Source of the DNA: Opitutales bacterium
GTDB lineage: Bacteria > Verrucomicrobiota > Verrucomicrobiia > Opitutales > Opitutaceae
Length of the DNA: 7,224 bases
Assembly: GCA_021772595.1 (NCBI GenBank)
Contig: JAJFLS010000136.1
Span: forward strand, 1-7,224
Direction: 5' to 3'
In this document: one piece after another, positions 1-6,390 of the stretch
How positions within the stretch are numbered: position 1 is the first letter of the stretch
Layout: the number at the start of each line of letters is the position of its first letter
Program-made: the position numbers and the translations under genes
Notes under the pieces: generated by a model
The model's database searches: none
What the model was told of the DNA's origin: nothing
What the model saw: only the letters and a program-made list of their open reading frames with translations

Positions 1-981
1 GGTCATGTCTGCTACGCCAGTGTCGGCTGCGGCACGTGTTTGATTGGAAAGCTCTTTCGCCGCCGTTGCGCTCTTAGCGTTGAGTTTGGCAATCGAAGAC
101 ATTTCCTCGAGCGAGGAGCTGGTCTCTTCGAGCGACGCTGCCTGTTCGCTGGCGCCCTCGGCAAGCGACTGGCTGGACGCGGAAACTTGCGCCGCCGTCG
201 CTGCGGTCCGGTCGGCACCTTGGTCAAGGATTGCGGCGACGCTGCGGAGCGCCCGGTTGATGCGGCGTATCACAAAATAGGCGGCTGTAAACGAAAGCAG
301 AAAGGCGACCGCGAGCAACACTATCAGTGCGAAGCTCATCGAGTGATTGGCCGCGATTACTTTACCGCCTGCGACACGGATACTTTCCGCCGAAACCTGG
401 ACGCGATGCGTCGCTTCTCTCGCTGCCGCCTCGCTGACCGTCAGCCGCTCATCGAGGAGAGCGGCGATGGCGCCCATTCTCTGGCGGCCTTCAGCTACTA
501 GGGAATTGCCCAGCACACGGTTGTTGTCGCTGTATGCATCGACCGAATCCAGCATCCCATCGCCGTAGGCAGTGACCAGCGGCCGTAATTGCTGAACAAA
601 GGTTTCGTCGGTCTTAGCCAATTCGTTAAGGCGTTCGTCGAGCTGCTTTTGGGCGGACTCCGCTTTGCGTTCGGAATCCATTTGCAAACTGAGTGAGAGA
701 TCGGTCAACCAGTAGCGGACGGACTCGGTGAGCATGCCGATTTCCCGCATGGTTTTCCATGCGGCTTGGGAAGCAGTCTGGTTCGCAATGTCCTTTACTT
801 GCTCCTCAACTGCGACCGACTGCGCATCCACGACGCGATTGACGCTTTTCAATCCGAAGATCGCGTAGAGTTGCGTGCCCAACATGACGGCGAGCAGCAG
901 CAGAGTGAGCAGCACCACTTGGGCGGAGATGGTGAGTTTTTTCCGCGAAGTGGGAGAGTCGGAGGCAGATTGGTTTATCAT
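1..981 (-). CDS. Methyl-accepting chemotaxis protein with helical periplasmic domain, 3' end outside window
   Basis: This is the N-terminal 327 codons of a transmembrane chemoreceptor; the frame is still open at base 1. I read it from the ATG at 979-981. There is a short basic cytoplasmic N-terminus (SRKKL), a first membrane helix at about residues 18-44, a helix-rich periplasmic region at about 45-212 (heptad-like, many Ala, Glu, Gln and Leu), a second membrane helix at about 214-238, and then the start of the cytoplasmic signalling domain. That domain carries the methylation-helix segment at about 277-296 (EQAASLEETSSSLEEMSS). Four-helix-bundle sensors of this kind usually bind small ligands or a periplasmic partner protein. 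No CxxCH haem motif is present, unlike the receptor at 3212-4870. The stretch after the second membrane helix is helical, but I cannot see the second half of a standard HAMP domain. No clear Shine-Dalgarno precedes the start. The gene begins 45 bp after the stop of the secreted haem protein, so the two are probably co-transcribed. Confidence 0.9.
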   Translation of the reverse strand, partial: MINQSASDSPTSRKKLTISAQVVLLTLLLLAVMLGTQLYAIFGLKSVNRVVDAQSVAVEEQVKDIANQTASQAAWKTMREIGMLTESVRYWLTDLSLSLQMDSERKAESAQKQLDERLNELAKTDETFVQQLRPLVTAYGDGMLDSVDAYSDNNRVLGNSLVAEGRQRMGAIAALLDERLTVSEAAAREATHRVQVSAESIRVAGGKVIAANHSMSFALIVLLAVAFLLSFTAAYFVIRRINRALRSVAAILDQGADRTAATAAQVSASSQSLAEGASEQAASLEETSSSLEEMSSIAKLNAKSATAAKELSNQTRAAADTGVADMT

Positions 982-1026
982 CGGATTTTGCAGAGTCTCA
1001 GATTGGGATTGGTCGGGTGGACCCGA

Positions 1027-1779
1027 TCAGTCCAGATAGATGGCGAAGCTGATCGCACCGCCGAGCTCGCCGAGCTTGGCGCCTTCCTTTGTTCCACCGG
1101 TGATGTCGATTTCACCCTTGGTCCCGCCGTGGCAGGAGAGGCAGGATTGACCGTAATATTCCGGGAGCAAGTAGCGGAAGGCTTGGCGGCCTTTCGACGT
1201 GGTTTCCTCGGTGACGGGCTTGCCGTGTTCCCAGCCGGCCGCGCGGAACTTCGTTTCGATCTGGCTGCTTTCCCACTCGTCCGTGCGGTTGGACCGGTTG
1301 CGGAGAAGGTCCCTGGGAGCGGTGAGTTTGATGAAGGCGCGGCCGTTCATCCCCGTGTTGAATTTTTCCGCGACCTGGCGCGCAAAGACTGCGGGGAGAA
1401 ATCCCTTGAAGCCCTTGCCCTGCTCGTTGATGAGCACTTGGGCGTCGGTCATGACTTCGCCCACGGCGGTCAGCAACGCAGCGTTGGCAAGGCCGGTGGG
1501 GGAGTCCGCGGGAGTGTCGTCCACACTGCGCTTGAGGTCGTTCTGGAAATTTTCCTTGGTCTTTTGGACGACGGCGGCGGCGCTGAGACCCTTGTCGCCT
1601 TTGGTGGCATCGTTGATATGGGCCTGATTGTCGGAGATCACTTTTCGAGCGGCGCGGAAGAGTGTGACGATTTCCTGGCTTTGCTTTTCGTTCTCGACCT
1701 GGGCGTGAGCAGCAGGAGTGGTGGCAACGCTAGCGACGAGCGCTAGGAATAGGGTGATGAATATGTATTTTGATTTCAT
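1027..1779 (-). CDS. Secreted Tll0287-like (DUF3365) haem-c sensor protein
   Basis: This 250-residue protein has a classical signal peptide (residues 1-26, hydrophobic core IFITLFLALVASVA, likely cleavage AHA|Q), so it should act in the periplasm. The rest matches the Tll0287-like/DUF3365 family as I know it: FLPAVFARQVAE at 127-138, an IKLT segment near 150, a charged region with DEWES near 167, RYLLPEYYGQSCLSCH at 202-217, and a closing GELGGAISFAIYLD. CLSCH (213-217; bases 1129-1143) is a c-type haem attachment site, and the family is regarded as a gas or redox sensor fold. It occurs either alone, as here, or fused to signalling modules, as in the chemoreceptor at 3212-4870. No membrane segment is seen after the signal peptide. 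It lies 45 bp upstream of a haem-less chemoreceptor, which suggests a periplasmic partner role (inference). No Shine-Dalgarno is obvious; an 11-base element shared with the other haem gene lies 9 bases before the start. Confidence 0.88.
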   Translation of the reverse strand: MKSKYIFITLFLALVASVATTPAAHAQVENEKQSQEIVTLFRAARKVISDNQAHINDATKGDKGLSAAAVVQKTKENFQNDLKRSVDDTPADSPTGLANAALLTAVGEVMTDAQVLINEQGKGFKGFLPAVFARQVAEKFNTGMNGRAFIKLTAPRDLLRNRSNRTDEWESSQIETKFRAAGWEHGKPVTEETTSKGRQAFRYLLPEYYGQSCLSCHGGTKGEIDITGGTKEGAKLGELGGAISFAIYLD

Positions 1780-1788
1780 AGTGAAGTT

Positions 1789-1799
1789 TATTTGCGATT
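1789..1799 (-). repeat. Leader element AATCGCAAATA, copy 1
   Basis: The minus strand reads AATCGCAAATA here, 9 bases before the ATG of the secreted haem protein. The same 11 bases occur 8 bases before the chosen ATG of the haem chemoreceptor (4879-4889), and both are followed by a purine and ACT. It occupies the place where a Shine-Dalgarno would be. It may be shared ancestry of the leaders or a translation-control element; the sequence alone does not decide. Confidence 0.5.
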
Positions 1800-1838
1800 A
1801 TTCGATTGAGCGGTCGGTAGAGCCTTTGTTGTTCATGT

Positions 1839-1948
1839 GTGGCAGCCGGCCAGAGATTGATTAACTAGCTTTCAGCTACCGCGAATTGAATCCTAAGTTC
1901 ATGGATGATCGCCGCAGGAAGCGGAATGCTTTTGGAATCCGTTTTATT
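1839..1948 (-). pseudogene. Relic of a haem chemoreceptor sensor domain (DUF3365), deleted and frameshifted
   Basis: This stretch, in the gap between the second porin and the secreted haem gene, still encodes two blocks of the sensor domain found in the chemoreceptor at 3212-4870. Block 1 (first codon at 1933) reads KSIPLPAAIIHEL against KSIPLPATMIQDL in the intact gene, then runs straight into RIQFAVAE, matching SIRYAIAD. About 58 codons are therefore missing in between. One base later in phase (from 1871) it reads KLVNQS, identical to the intact protein, then three changed residues and CH, matching CVDCH without its first Cys. The frame of block 1 stops at 1865-1867 and the second frame at 1833-1835. 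By hand count, 29 of 39 bases match in block 1 and 14 of 18 in KLVNQS; all but one mismatch are at third codon positions, which shows past protein-level selection. No start codon, first membrane helix or signalling domain remains. Confidence 0.8.
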
Positions 1949-1968
1949 TCATCTGTGGAGAGTTGGTT

Positions 1969-3195
1969 CTAATACTTCAGGTTCACTTCGAGAGTGAAGA
2001 CGGTCTTATCTTTGCCGCCATAGGCGACGTGTTCCTGTCCGTCGGAGTCGTAGATGGCGTATTTCGAGATCAGGGTGGCGTGGTCGTTGATCTTGTACGT
2101 TGCGACCGCGTCGTATTCGGAGCCGAGGAAGTCGTTGACGTTCTCGGTCTCGAATTGGTGGTAGAAGAGGGTTATGGGCACGTTTGCGTTGGGAATGGAG
2201 AACGCGAGTTTGGCGTAGTAGTCTATGAGGCCTTCGCGGAGCCCTCCTCCAAGCCCGAGCGATCCTCCGGCGAACTGGTCGGCGAATCCGTTGAACTTGT
2301 GAACGGTGGCCAAGGGGGTGGTGAAGCCCGTGGATCCGTCTCCCTCGAGGATCTCGAAACCAAGTCCGAGTGTGAGGCCTTCGGCGTTGGCGTTTAGCTC
2401 GCCGGCTATGTAGTCGAGGTCGAAGCTCGATGAGCTGCCGCTATTGTCGCTTTGCTTGGCGTAGCTGAAGCTGTAGGTGTAGGTTTCCTCGCCTCCGCTG
2501 AAGGTGCCATTGGCTCTGATTCCGAATGTATCGCTTGAGGCGAGGACCGGCTTGTCGAAGTCGAGCAAGTAGGCGAACGCGGTTAGCGTGCAGACGTCCG
2601 AGAGTTTGCGGTTTCCGTTGACGACGATTCCGCTGAGGTCCTGGGATGTGGCGTTGATGCGCCTAACGGAGTGAAGGTATCCGAGATTCAACTTCGATTC
2701 CGCGTCGATCTCGAGGGATGTGGTGAGGGCATCAAAGGTCTGTATGTTCTGCCTCCACCCGACGTGGCCGACAAACCGATGGTCGTCTAGGGTGTAGATT
2801 TGTCGCCCTAGTTTGATTCCCTGGCTCTGTATCCAAGCCTGGTTGATCTCGGTGGTTGGGACGTCCAGCCCCGGCCGATCGTCCTCGTCGATGAAGTGCA
2901 CGTCCTCGACCTCGATCATAGCAGAGAAGCCCTGATCGTTAGCGAGGGTGTAGCCGATACGGGTGCGCTCTCCGAGAGCGTTGACGTCCTCTGCTCCGCT
3001 TTTGCCGTCTATGTACTCGTAGCGAATACGCGCATCGACGCTGATCTTTCCGTCGCCGAAGGCGTTTTCGGCGGCTCCGGCGAGGCTTGAGCAGGAGAGG
3101 GCGATCCCGAGGATCGCTGCGGCTCCCGCGTTTGAACTGATTCCTATTCGATGTGTTGTATTCATGTTCTTATGGATTTGGAATTTAGATTTCAT
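1969..3195 (-). CDS. Outer-membrane porin, alginate-export-type beta-barrel (paralogue 1)
   Basis: A 408-residue outer-membrane beta-barrel. It has a signal peptide (cleavage near AGA|AE, residues 39-43), alternating beta-strand pattern throughout (for example ISVDARIRYEY at 51-61), and ends in LEVNLKY with the C-terminal aromatic expected for barrel assembly. The segment GRQIYTLDDHRF, GHVGWRQNIQTFDA (130-156) and the later HKFNGFADQF (299-308) are what I recall from the alginate-export-like porin family (PF13372 type). Many members have no proven link to alginate, so the substrate is unknown. It is closely related along its whole length to the porin at 5113-6318. The start at 3195 is 16 bp after the stop of the haem chemoreceptor, so the two probably share a transcript. 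Neither that ATG nor the alternative at 3163-3165 has a good Shine-Dalgarno; the shorter start gives a more ordinary signal-peptide length. I see no intrinsic terminator downstream. Confidence 0.88.
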   Translation of the reverse strand: MKSKFQIHKNMNTTHRIGISSNAGAAAILGIALSCSSLAGAAENAFGDGKISVDARIRYEYIDGKSGAEDVNALGERTRIGYTLANDQGFSAMIEVEDVHFIDEDDRPGLDVPTTEINQAWIQSQGIKLGRQIYTLDDHRFVGHVGWRQNIQTFDALTTSLEIDAESKLNLGYLHSVRRINATSQDLSGIVVNGNRKLSDVCTLTAFAYLLDFDKPVLASSDTFGIRANGTFSGGEETYTYSFSYAKQSDNSGSSSSFDLDYIAGELNANAEGLTLGLGFEILEGDGSTGFTTPLATVHKFNGFADQFAGGSLGLGGGLREGLIDYYAKLAFSIPNANVPITLFYHQFETENVNDFLGSEYDAVATYKINDHATLISKYAIYDSDGQEHVAYGGKDKTVFTLEVNLKY

Positions 3196-3211
3196 GGGTG
3201 CTGGTATCGGT

Positions 3212-4870
3212 TTAATTGAAGCTTCCGTCTTGAACTCGATTTACGTTTTCGCTGCTTGAGCTCGGTTCGGTGTCCCAGCTGTCGAATGTGTCGCTGCGCG
3301 TGTTGATCAACGGAGCGGGTTGCGGGGATCGCAATACCGTTGCCTGTGTATTCGTTTTTTGAGTATCCATTTCGTGTCCGACGAGTTGACCGAATATTCG
3401 TACCGCTTTCTGGAGCGCATCTACTTGTGAATTCAAGCCTTGGGAATCCTTTGTTAGTTCGGCGGATTGCGAAGCATTGCTTTGAATCGCTTGATCGATT
3501 GAGTTCACTGCGGAGGTTACCTGGGTTACTCCCTGGAATTGCTCTTCGGAAGCTCCAGCGATCGACGCTACGAGCGTATCCACTTCTTCAGCATTTTTCA
3601 CGATTTCCTTGAGACGATCGGCGACGGCTGAGCTTATCGATACGCCATGCTCGCTTTTCTTTATGGAATCCTCGATTTTCTTCGTGGTCTCATCGGCGGC
3701 TTCAGCGCTGCGTCGAGCGAGCGTGCGAACTTCGTCGGCGACCACCGCGAATCCCGCTCCGGCTTCGCCTGCTCTGGCTGCTTCTACTGCAGCATTGAGG
3801 GCGAGGATATTCGTTTGGAAGGCGATTTCGTCGATCGTTCGAATAATGTCGGAAATACTGTCGCCGGAACTTTTGATCTCTGCCATCGCCAGAGCCATTT
3901 CCTCGGTTTCGGAGCATCCTTTTTCGGCGGACTTTCGGGCAAGACTGGCGAATTCCTTTGCTTGTTGAGCGTGCTCCGTATTGCTCTGAGTCATACTGGA
4001 GATCTCTTCGAGAGAGGCGCTGGTTTCTTCGGTTGAAGCTGCTTGATCGCTAGTGGAATCCGCGAGAAGCGTGCTGGATCGAAATACGGAATCGGAAGTC
4101 GAGGTCAATTGACCACTGACGTGATTGATTGCGTCGAGCGAGTTGCGAACAGGTTTGAGCACTGAACGATTGACCCAGAAATATATACCGATCGAAGCGA
4201 GGACAAATGCTCCAAGCAGCAGACTTATAAGTTTGGTAGCGAGCAACTTGCCTGCGGCCACTTGCGACTCGATCGGATTGATGACTTCCAATACTCCTCG
4301 AACATCGCCGAGACGCCAATCGTTTTTGGGAGTTTCGGCGTGGGAGTTGTGGCAGTCCACGCAAGATTGGTTGACCAGTTTGTCGGCAATCGCATATCGA
4401 ATGCTCTCTACTCCATCGAGCGTTTCGTTGCGGACAAAGACTTCGTCGGGATTTTCTCTAAAGAAACCGATCGCATCCTTAGCGAAACTGTCGAGCTTCC
4501 GATCCTTGCGAATTGGAAAGGGGTAGTCGCTGTAGAGTTTCAGTTTCGTATTGTTGCCGTTTTGGGAGAATTGCTGACTCAGATCTTGAATCATGGTTGC
4601 GGGAAGCGGGATGCTTTTGTCCTCGTCTTGATGATTGTAGGAGATTTTCAGATTGGAGCCGCCCTTTACTTTTTTTACGACGTTGGCGCTGTAGTAGGCT
4701 CGAAGCGTCTTGAATTGGGAGATAGTCTCTGAGGCACTTGATTGGCTGGATTCGATCGCGGCTTTTCTGGTTTGGGCCTTGATGAAGAAGGAAAGGGCGA
4801 TCAGGCCGACGGCGAATAGTATGCCCATGTATATGAGCATTCCTTTGATACTGAGGGTCTTGGAGTTCAT
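3212..4870 (-). CDS. Haem-c chemoreceptor: Tll0287-like (DUF3365) sensor fused to MCP signalling domain
   Basis: A 552-residue receptor, numbered from the ATG at 4868-4870. Order: membrane helix at about 11-30; periplasmic DUF3365-type sensor at about 45-205, with KSIPLPATMIQDL at 85-97 and the haem-c motif CVDCH at 170-174, then RLGDVRGVLEVINP; second membrane helix at about 212-233; a helical linker keeping the HAMP-like proline but no clear second HAMP helix; a methylation helix around 274-291 (STEETSASLEEISS); and the conserved hairpin tip at about 346-381 (DEIAFQTNILALNAAVEAAR, GFAVVADEVRTLARRSAE). A covalent periplasmic haem in a chemoreceptor implies taxis to oxygen, redox state or a haem-binding gas. 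The tail after residue 502 is Ser/Asn/Thr-rich without a CheR/CheB-tethering pentapeptide. An upstream in-frame ATG at 4925-4927 would add 19 residues; I prefer 4870 because the extra part overlaps the probable promoter and the leader element shared with the other haem gene. Confidence 0.93.
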   Translation of the reverse strand: MNSKTLSIKGMLIYMGILFAVGLIALSFFIKAQTRKAAIESSQSSASETISQFKTLRAYYSANVVKKVKGGSNLKISYNHQDEDKSIPLPATMIQDLSQQFSQNGNNTKLKLYSDYPFPIRKDRKLDSFAKDAIGFFRENPDEVFVRNETLDGVESIRYAIADKLVNQSCVDCHNSHAETPKNDWRLGDVRGVLEVINPIESQVAAGKLLATKLISLLLGAFVLASIGIYFWVNRSVLKPVRNSLDAINHVSGQLTSTSDSVFRSSTLLADSTSDQAASTEETSASLEEISSMTQSNTEHAQQAKEFASLARKSAEKGCSETEEMALAMAEIKSSGDSISDIIRTIDEIAFQTNILALNAAVEAARAGEAGAGFAVVADEVRTLARRSAEAADETTKKIEDSIKKSEHGVSISSAVADRLKEIVKNAEEVDTLVASIAGASEEQFQGVTQVTSAVNSIDQAIQSNASQSAELTKDSQGLNSQVDALQKAVRIFGQLVGHEMDTQKTNTQATVLRSPQPAPLINTRSDTFDSWDTEPSSSSENVNRVQDGSFN

Positions 4871-4878
4871 AATGAGTC

Positions 4879-4889
4879 TATTTGCGATT
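4879..4889 (-). repeat. Leader element AATCGCAAATA, copy 2
   Basis: Same 11 bases as at 1789-1799, here 8 bases before the chosen start of the haem chemoreceptor and followed by GACT. In both copies it stands where a ribosome binding site is expected, although it does not resemble a Shine-Dalgarno. Its presence in front of both Tll0287-like genes, and my not finding it in front of either porin, makes chance less likely. Confidence 0.5.
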
Positions 4890-4905
4890 GCTGTACAATG
4901 GGAAT

Positions 4906-4932
4906 GTATCGCTTCATTACGGGACAAATTTA
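4906..4932 (-). promoter_or_regulatory. Sigma-28 (FliA)-like promoter for the haem chemoreceptor
   Basis: Read on the minus strand: TAAA (4932-4929), exactly 15 bases, then AGCGATAC (4913-4906). The known enterobacterial FliA consensus is TAAA, 15 bases, GCCGATAA. The -35 part and spacing are exact, and 5 of 8 positions of the -10 part match, including the CGATA core. Transcription would start near 4899, giving a leader of about 30 bases before the ATG at 4870. Flagellar sigma control is usual for chemoreceptor genes, which supports the call, but the motif is short and the host's sigma-28 consensus is unknown. Confidence 0.45.
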
Positions 4933-4939
4933 TTTAGAT

Positions 4940-4993
4940 TAAGGGGAAGTAATAGAAAATGGTAATCAATAATTACCCTTAAACTAAGGGGAA
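4940..4993. repeat. AT-rich patch with nested palindromes and a 9-base direct repeat
   Basis: Two perfect inverted repeats overlap: GGTAAT, 5 bases, ATTACC (4961-4977), and CCCTTA, 3 bases, TAAGGG (4976-4990). In addition TAAGGGGAA occurs twice on the plus strand, at 4940-4948 and 4985-4993, 45 bases apart start to start. A further imperfect copy of the theme (CCTAA with TTAGG, 5007-5022) lies just outside. The patch sits directly upstream of the sigma-28-like promoter, where a repressor or activator would bind. I cannot name the regulator. The rest of the 242-base gap holds only the terminator and promoter listed separately. Confidence 0.5.
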
Positions 4994-5046
4994 ACAGCTA
5001 AGTAACCCTAATTTTAGTTAGGCAGATAGTTATCCTGTTGGATGGC

Positions 5047-5082
5047 AAAAAAAAAGCCCTCCCGACGATTGTCGGGAGGGCT
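5047..5082 (-). terminator. Strong Rho-independent terminator of the FNR-box porin gene
   Basis: On the minus strand a 12-bp perfect stem (AGCCCTCCCGAC with GTCGGGAGGGCT, bases 5055-5066 and 5071-5082) with a 4-base loop is followed at once by eight T residues (5054-5047). It begins 30 bases after the porin stop codon. There is no T run on the other side, so it works in one direction only. It separates the upstream porin transcript from the chemoreceptor transcript. Confidence 0.95.
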
Positions 5083-5112
5083 CAGTGAAGATGAGATTGA
5101 GGAAGTAGTATT

Positions 5113-6318
5113 CTAGTACTTGATATTGGCTTCGACGGTGAAGACGGTTTTGTCCACTCCGCCGTAACCTACGTTTTCCCGCAGGTCGGAATCGTAGAAA
5201 GCATATTTGGTAAGGAGCTGGATATTGTCGTTGAGCTTGTACGTGGCGACCGCGTCGATTTCCGATCCGAGGAAGTCGTTAACGTTCTCTGTATGGAATT
5301 CGTGATACGAGAGAGTTAGCGGAATATCGGAATCAGGGAAGGTGAACGAAAGCCTCGCGTAGTAGTCTTCGAGCCCTTGATGCAAGCCGCCTCCGAGTCC
5401 TAAGGATCCGCCAGCGAATTGGTCGGCGAATCCGTTGAATTTATGCACAGTTGCTAGCGGTGTAGTGAATCCCGTCGTTCCGTCGCCTTCGAGGAGTTCG
5501 AAGCCAAGCCCGAGAGTGATGCCGCTGGAAGTGGCGGTGAGCTCTCCGGCTATGTAGTCGAGATCGAAGGAAGAAACGCTGCCGCCGTTGTCGCTCTGTT
5601 TCGCGTAGCTCAGCATGTATCCATATTTCTCTTCGTTGGTGGCGAAATTGCCGGTCGCGCGCAGCCCGAAGGAGTCGCTCGAGGCGAGAACGGGCTTGTC
5701 GAAATCCAGCAAGTAGGCGAATGCGGTGAGGCTGAACGCATCGGAGATTTTGCGAGAGCCGTTCACCAGTATCCCGCTTAGATCTTGGGAAGTGGCGTTG
5801 ACGCGTTGCACGGTGTGCAGGTATCCGAGATTGAGCTTCGAGTCGGAATCGATGTCGATCGATCCGGTAATCGCGTCGAAGGTCTGGATGTTCTGGCGCC
5901 AGCCGACATGGCCGATAAACCGGTGGTCGTCGAGCGTATAGATCTGGCGGCCTATCTTTGCTCCTTGAGCGCTAACCCACGCTTGGTTTAGCTCGGTGGT
6001 AGGAACGTCCAGGCCAGGTCGATCTTTCGAATCGATGAAGTGGATGTCCTCCACTTCCACCATAGCCGAAAGGTCTTCGCCTTCTCCAATCGTGTAGCCC
6101 AGGCGAGTACGTAGTCCGAACCCATTTATGTCGTCCGATCCGTTATTGAGACCGTTGTATTCGTAGCGAACGCGAGCGTCGAGATTGAGCTTTCCTTCAC
6201 CGATGGTCGGTAGGGTGGCTGGTTCGGCGCAAAGCAAATTGGCGAGTGAGAGGGCGACTCCTATCGTGCCGATAGCGATCGATTTTGGAAACGCGGTGGA
6301 TTGTTTCTTCGTAGTCAT
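5113..6318 (-). CDS. Outer-membrane porin, alginate-export-type beta-barrel (paralogue 2, FNR-box linked)
   Basis: A 401-residue beta-barrel with a signal peptide (IGTIGVALSLANLLCA core, cleavage probably just before EPAT; the LLC sequence is not a proper lipobox). The mature protein begins with GEGKLNLDARVRYEY and ends VEANIKY with a terminal aromatic. It carries the same family segments as the porin at 1969-3195 (GRQIYTLDDHRF, GHVGWRQNIQTFDA, HKFNGFADQF). The two are collinear with hardly any gaps, and by eye roughly 70% or more of residues are identical. DNA differences are concentrated at third codon positions, so the duplication is old and both copies have been under selection. This is a single-gene transcript: its own FNR-type box lies upstream and a strong terminator downstream. 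The substrate is unknown; control by an anaerobic regulator would fit uptake of an electron acceptor or fermentable solute (inference). A GAGAAA about 9 bases before the ATG is the best ribosome-site candidate. Confidence 0.9.
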   Translation of the reverse strand: MTTKKQSTAFPKSIAIGTIGVALSLANLLCAEPATLPTIGEGKLNLDARVRYEYNGLNNGSDDINGFGLRTRLGYTIGEGEDLSAMVEVEDIHFIDSKDRPGLDVPTTELNQAWVSAQGAKIGRQIYTLDDHRFIGHVGWRQNIQTFDAITGSIDIDSDSKLNLGYLHTVQRVNATSQDLSGILVNGSRKISDAFSLTAFAYLLDFDKPVLASSDSFGLRATGNFATNEEKYGYMLSYAKQSDNGGSVSSFDLDYIAGELTATSSGITLGLGFELLEGDGTTGFTTPLATVHKFNGFADQFAGGSLGLGGGLHQGLEDYYARLSFTFPDSDIPLTLSYHEFHTENVNDFLGSEIDAVATYKLNDNIQLLTKYAFYDSDLRENVGYGGVDKTVFTVEANIKY

Positions 6319-6362
6319 GATTCGAATTTCTCGTTGTTCTATTGGTTAGTTTGTCACATCAC

Positions 6363-6368
6363 TGAATA
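6363..6368 (-). promoter_or_regulatory. Possible -10 element (TATTCA) for the FNR-box porin
   Basis: The hexamer TATTCA starts about 29.5 bases downstream of the centre of the FNR-type box. That is where the -10 stands in a class II FNR/CRP promoter whose site is centred at -41.5. Only three of six bases match TATAAT, so the call rests on spacing; TATGGT at 6368-6373 is an alternative. The leader would be about 38 bases. Confidence 0.3.
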
Positions 6369-6390
6369 CCATATTTCAGCGGAAGGTTCT

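Noticed and set aside
766..1746. Long plus-strand open frame of 326 codons
   Set aside because: It lies antisense across the secreted haem gene and the start of the partial chemoreceptor, both of which have clear family motifs. Its translation shows no recognisable domain. GC-rich codons on the minus strand explain the absence of stops.
1798..1836. 12-codon minus-strand open frame (MNNKGSTDRSIE) ahead of the secreted haem gene
   Set aside because: It has no ribosome site and no counterpart upstream of the other haem gene, and it overlaps the tail of the relic. Chance is sufficient explanation.
4868..4927. Longer start for the haem chemoreceptor at 4927
   Set aside because: The 19 added residues precede the usual short basic N-terminus and membrane helix, overlap the FliA-like promoter and the leader element shared with the other haem gene, and have no ribosome site.
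4961..4977. TTGAT half-site within GGTAAT-N5-ATTACC as a second FNR box
   Set aside because: Only one half matches; the other arm does not give ATCAA at the right spacing. A similar lone TTGAT at 1857-1861 was dropped for the same reason.
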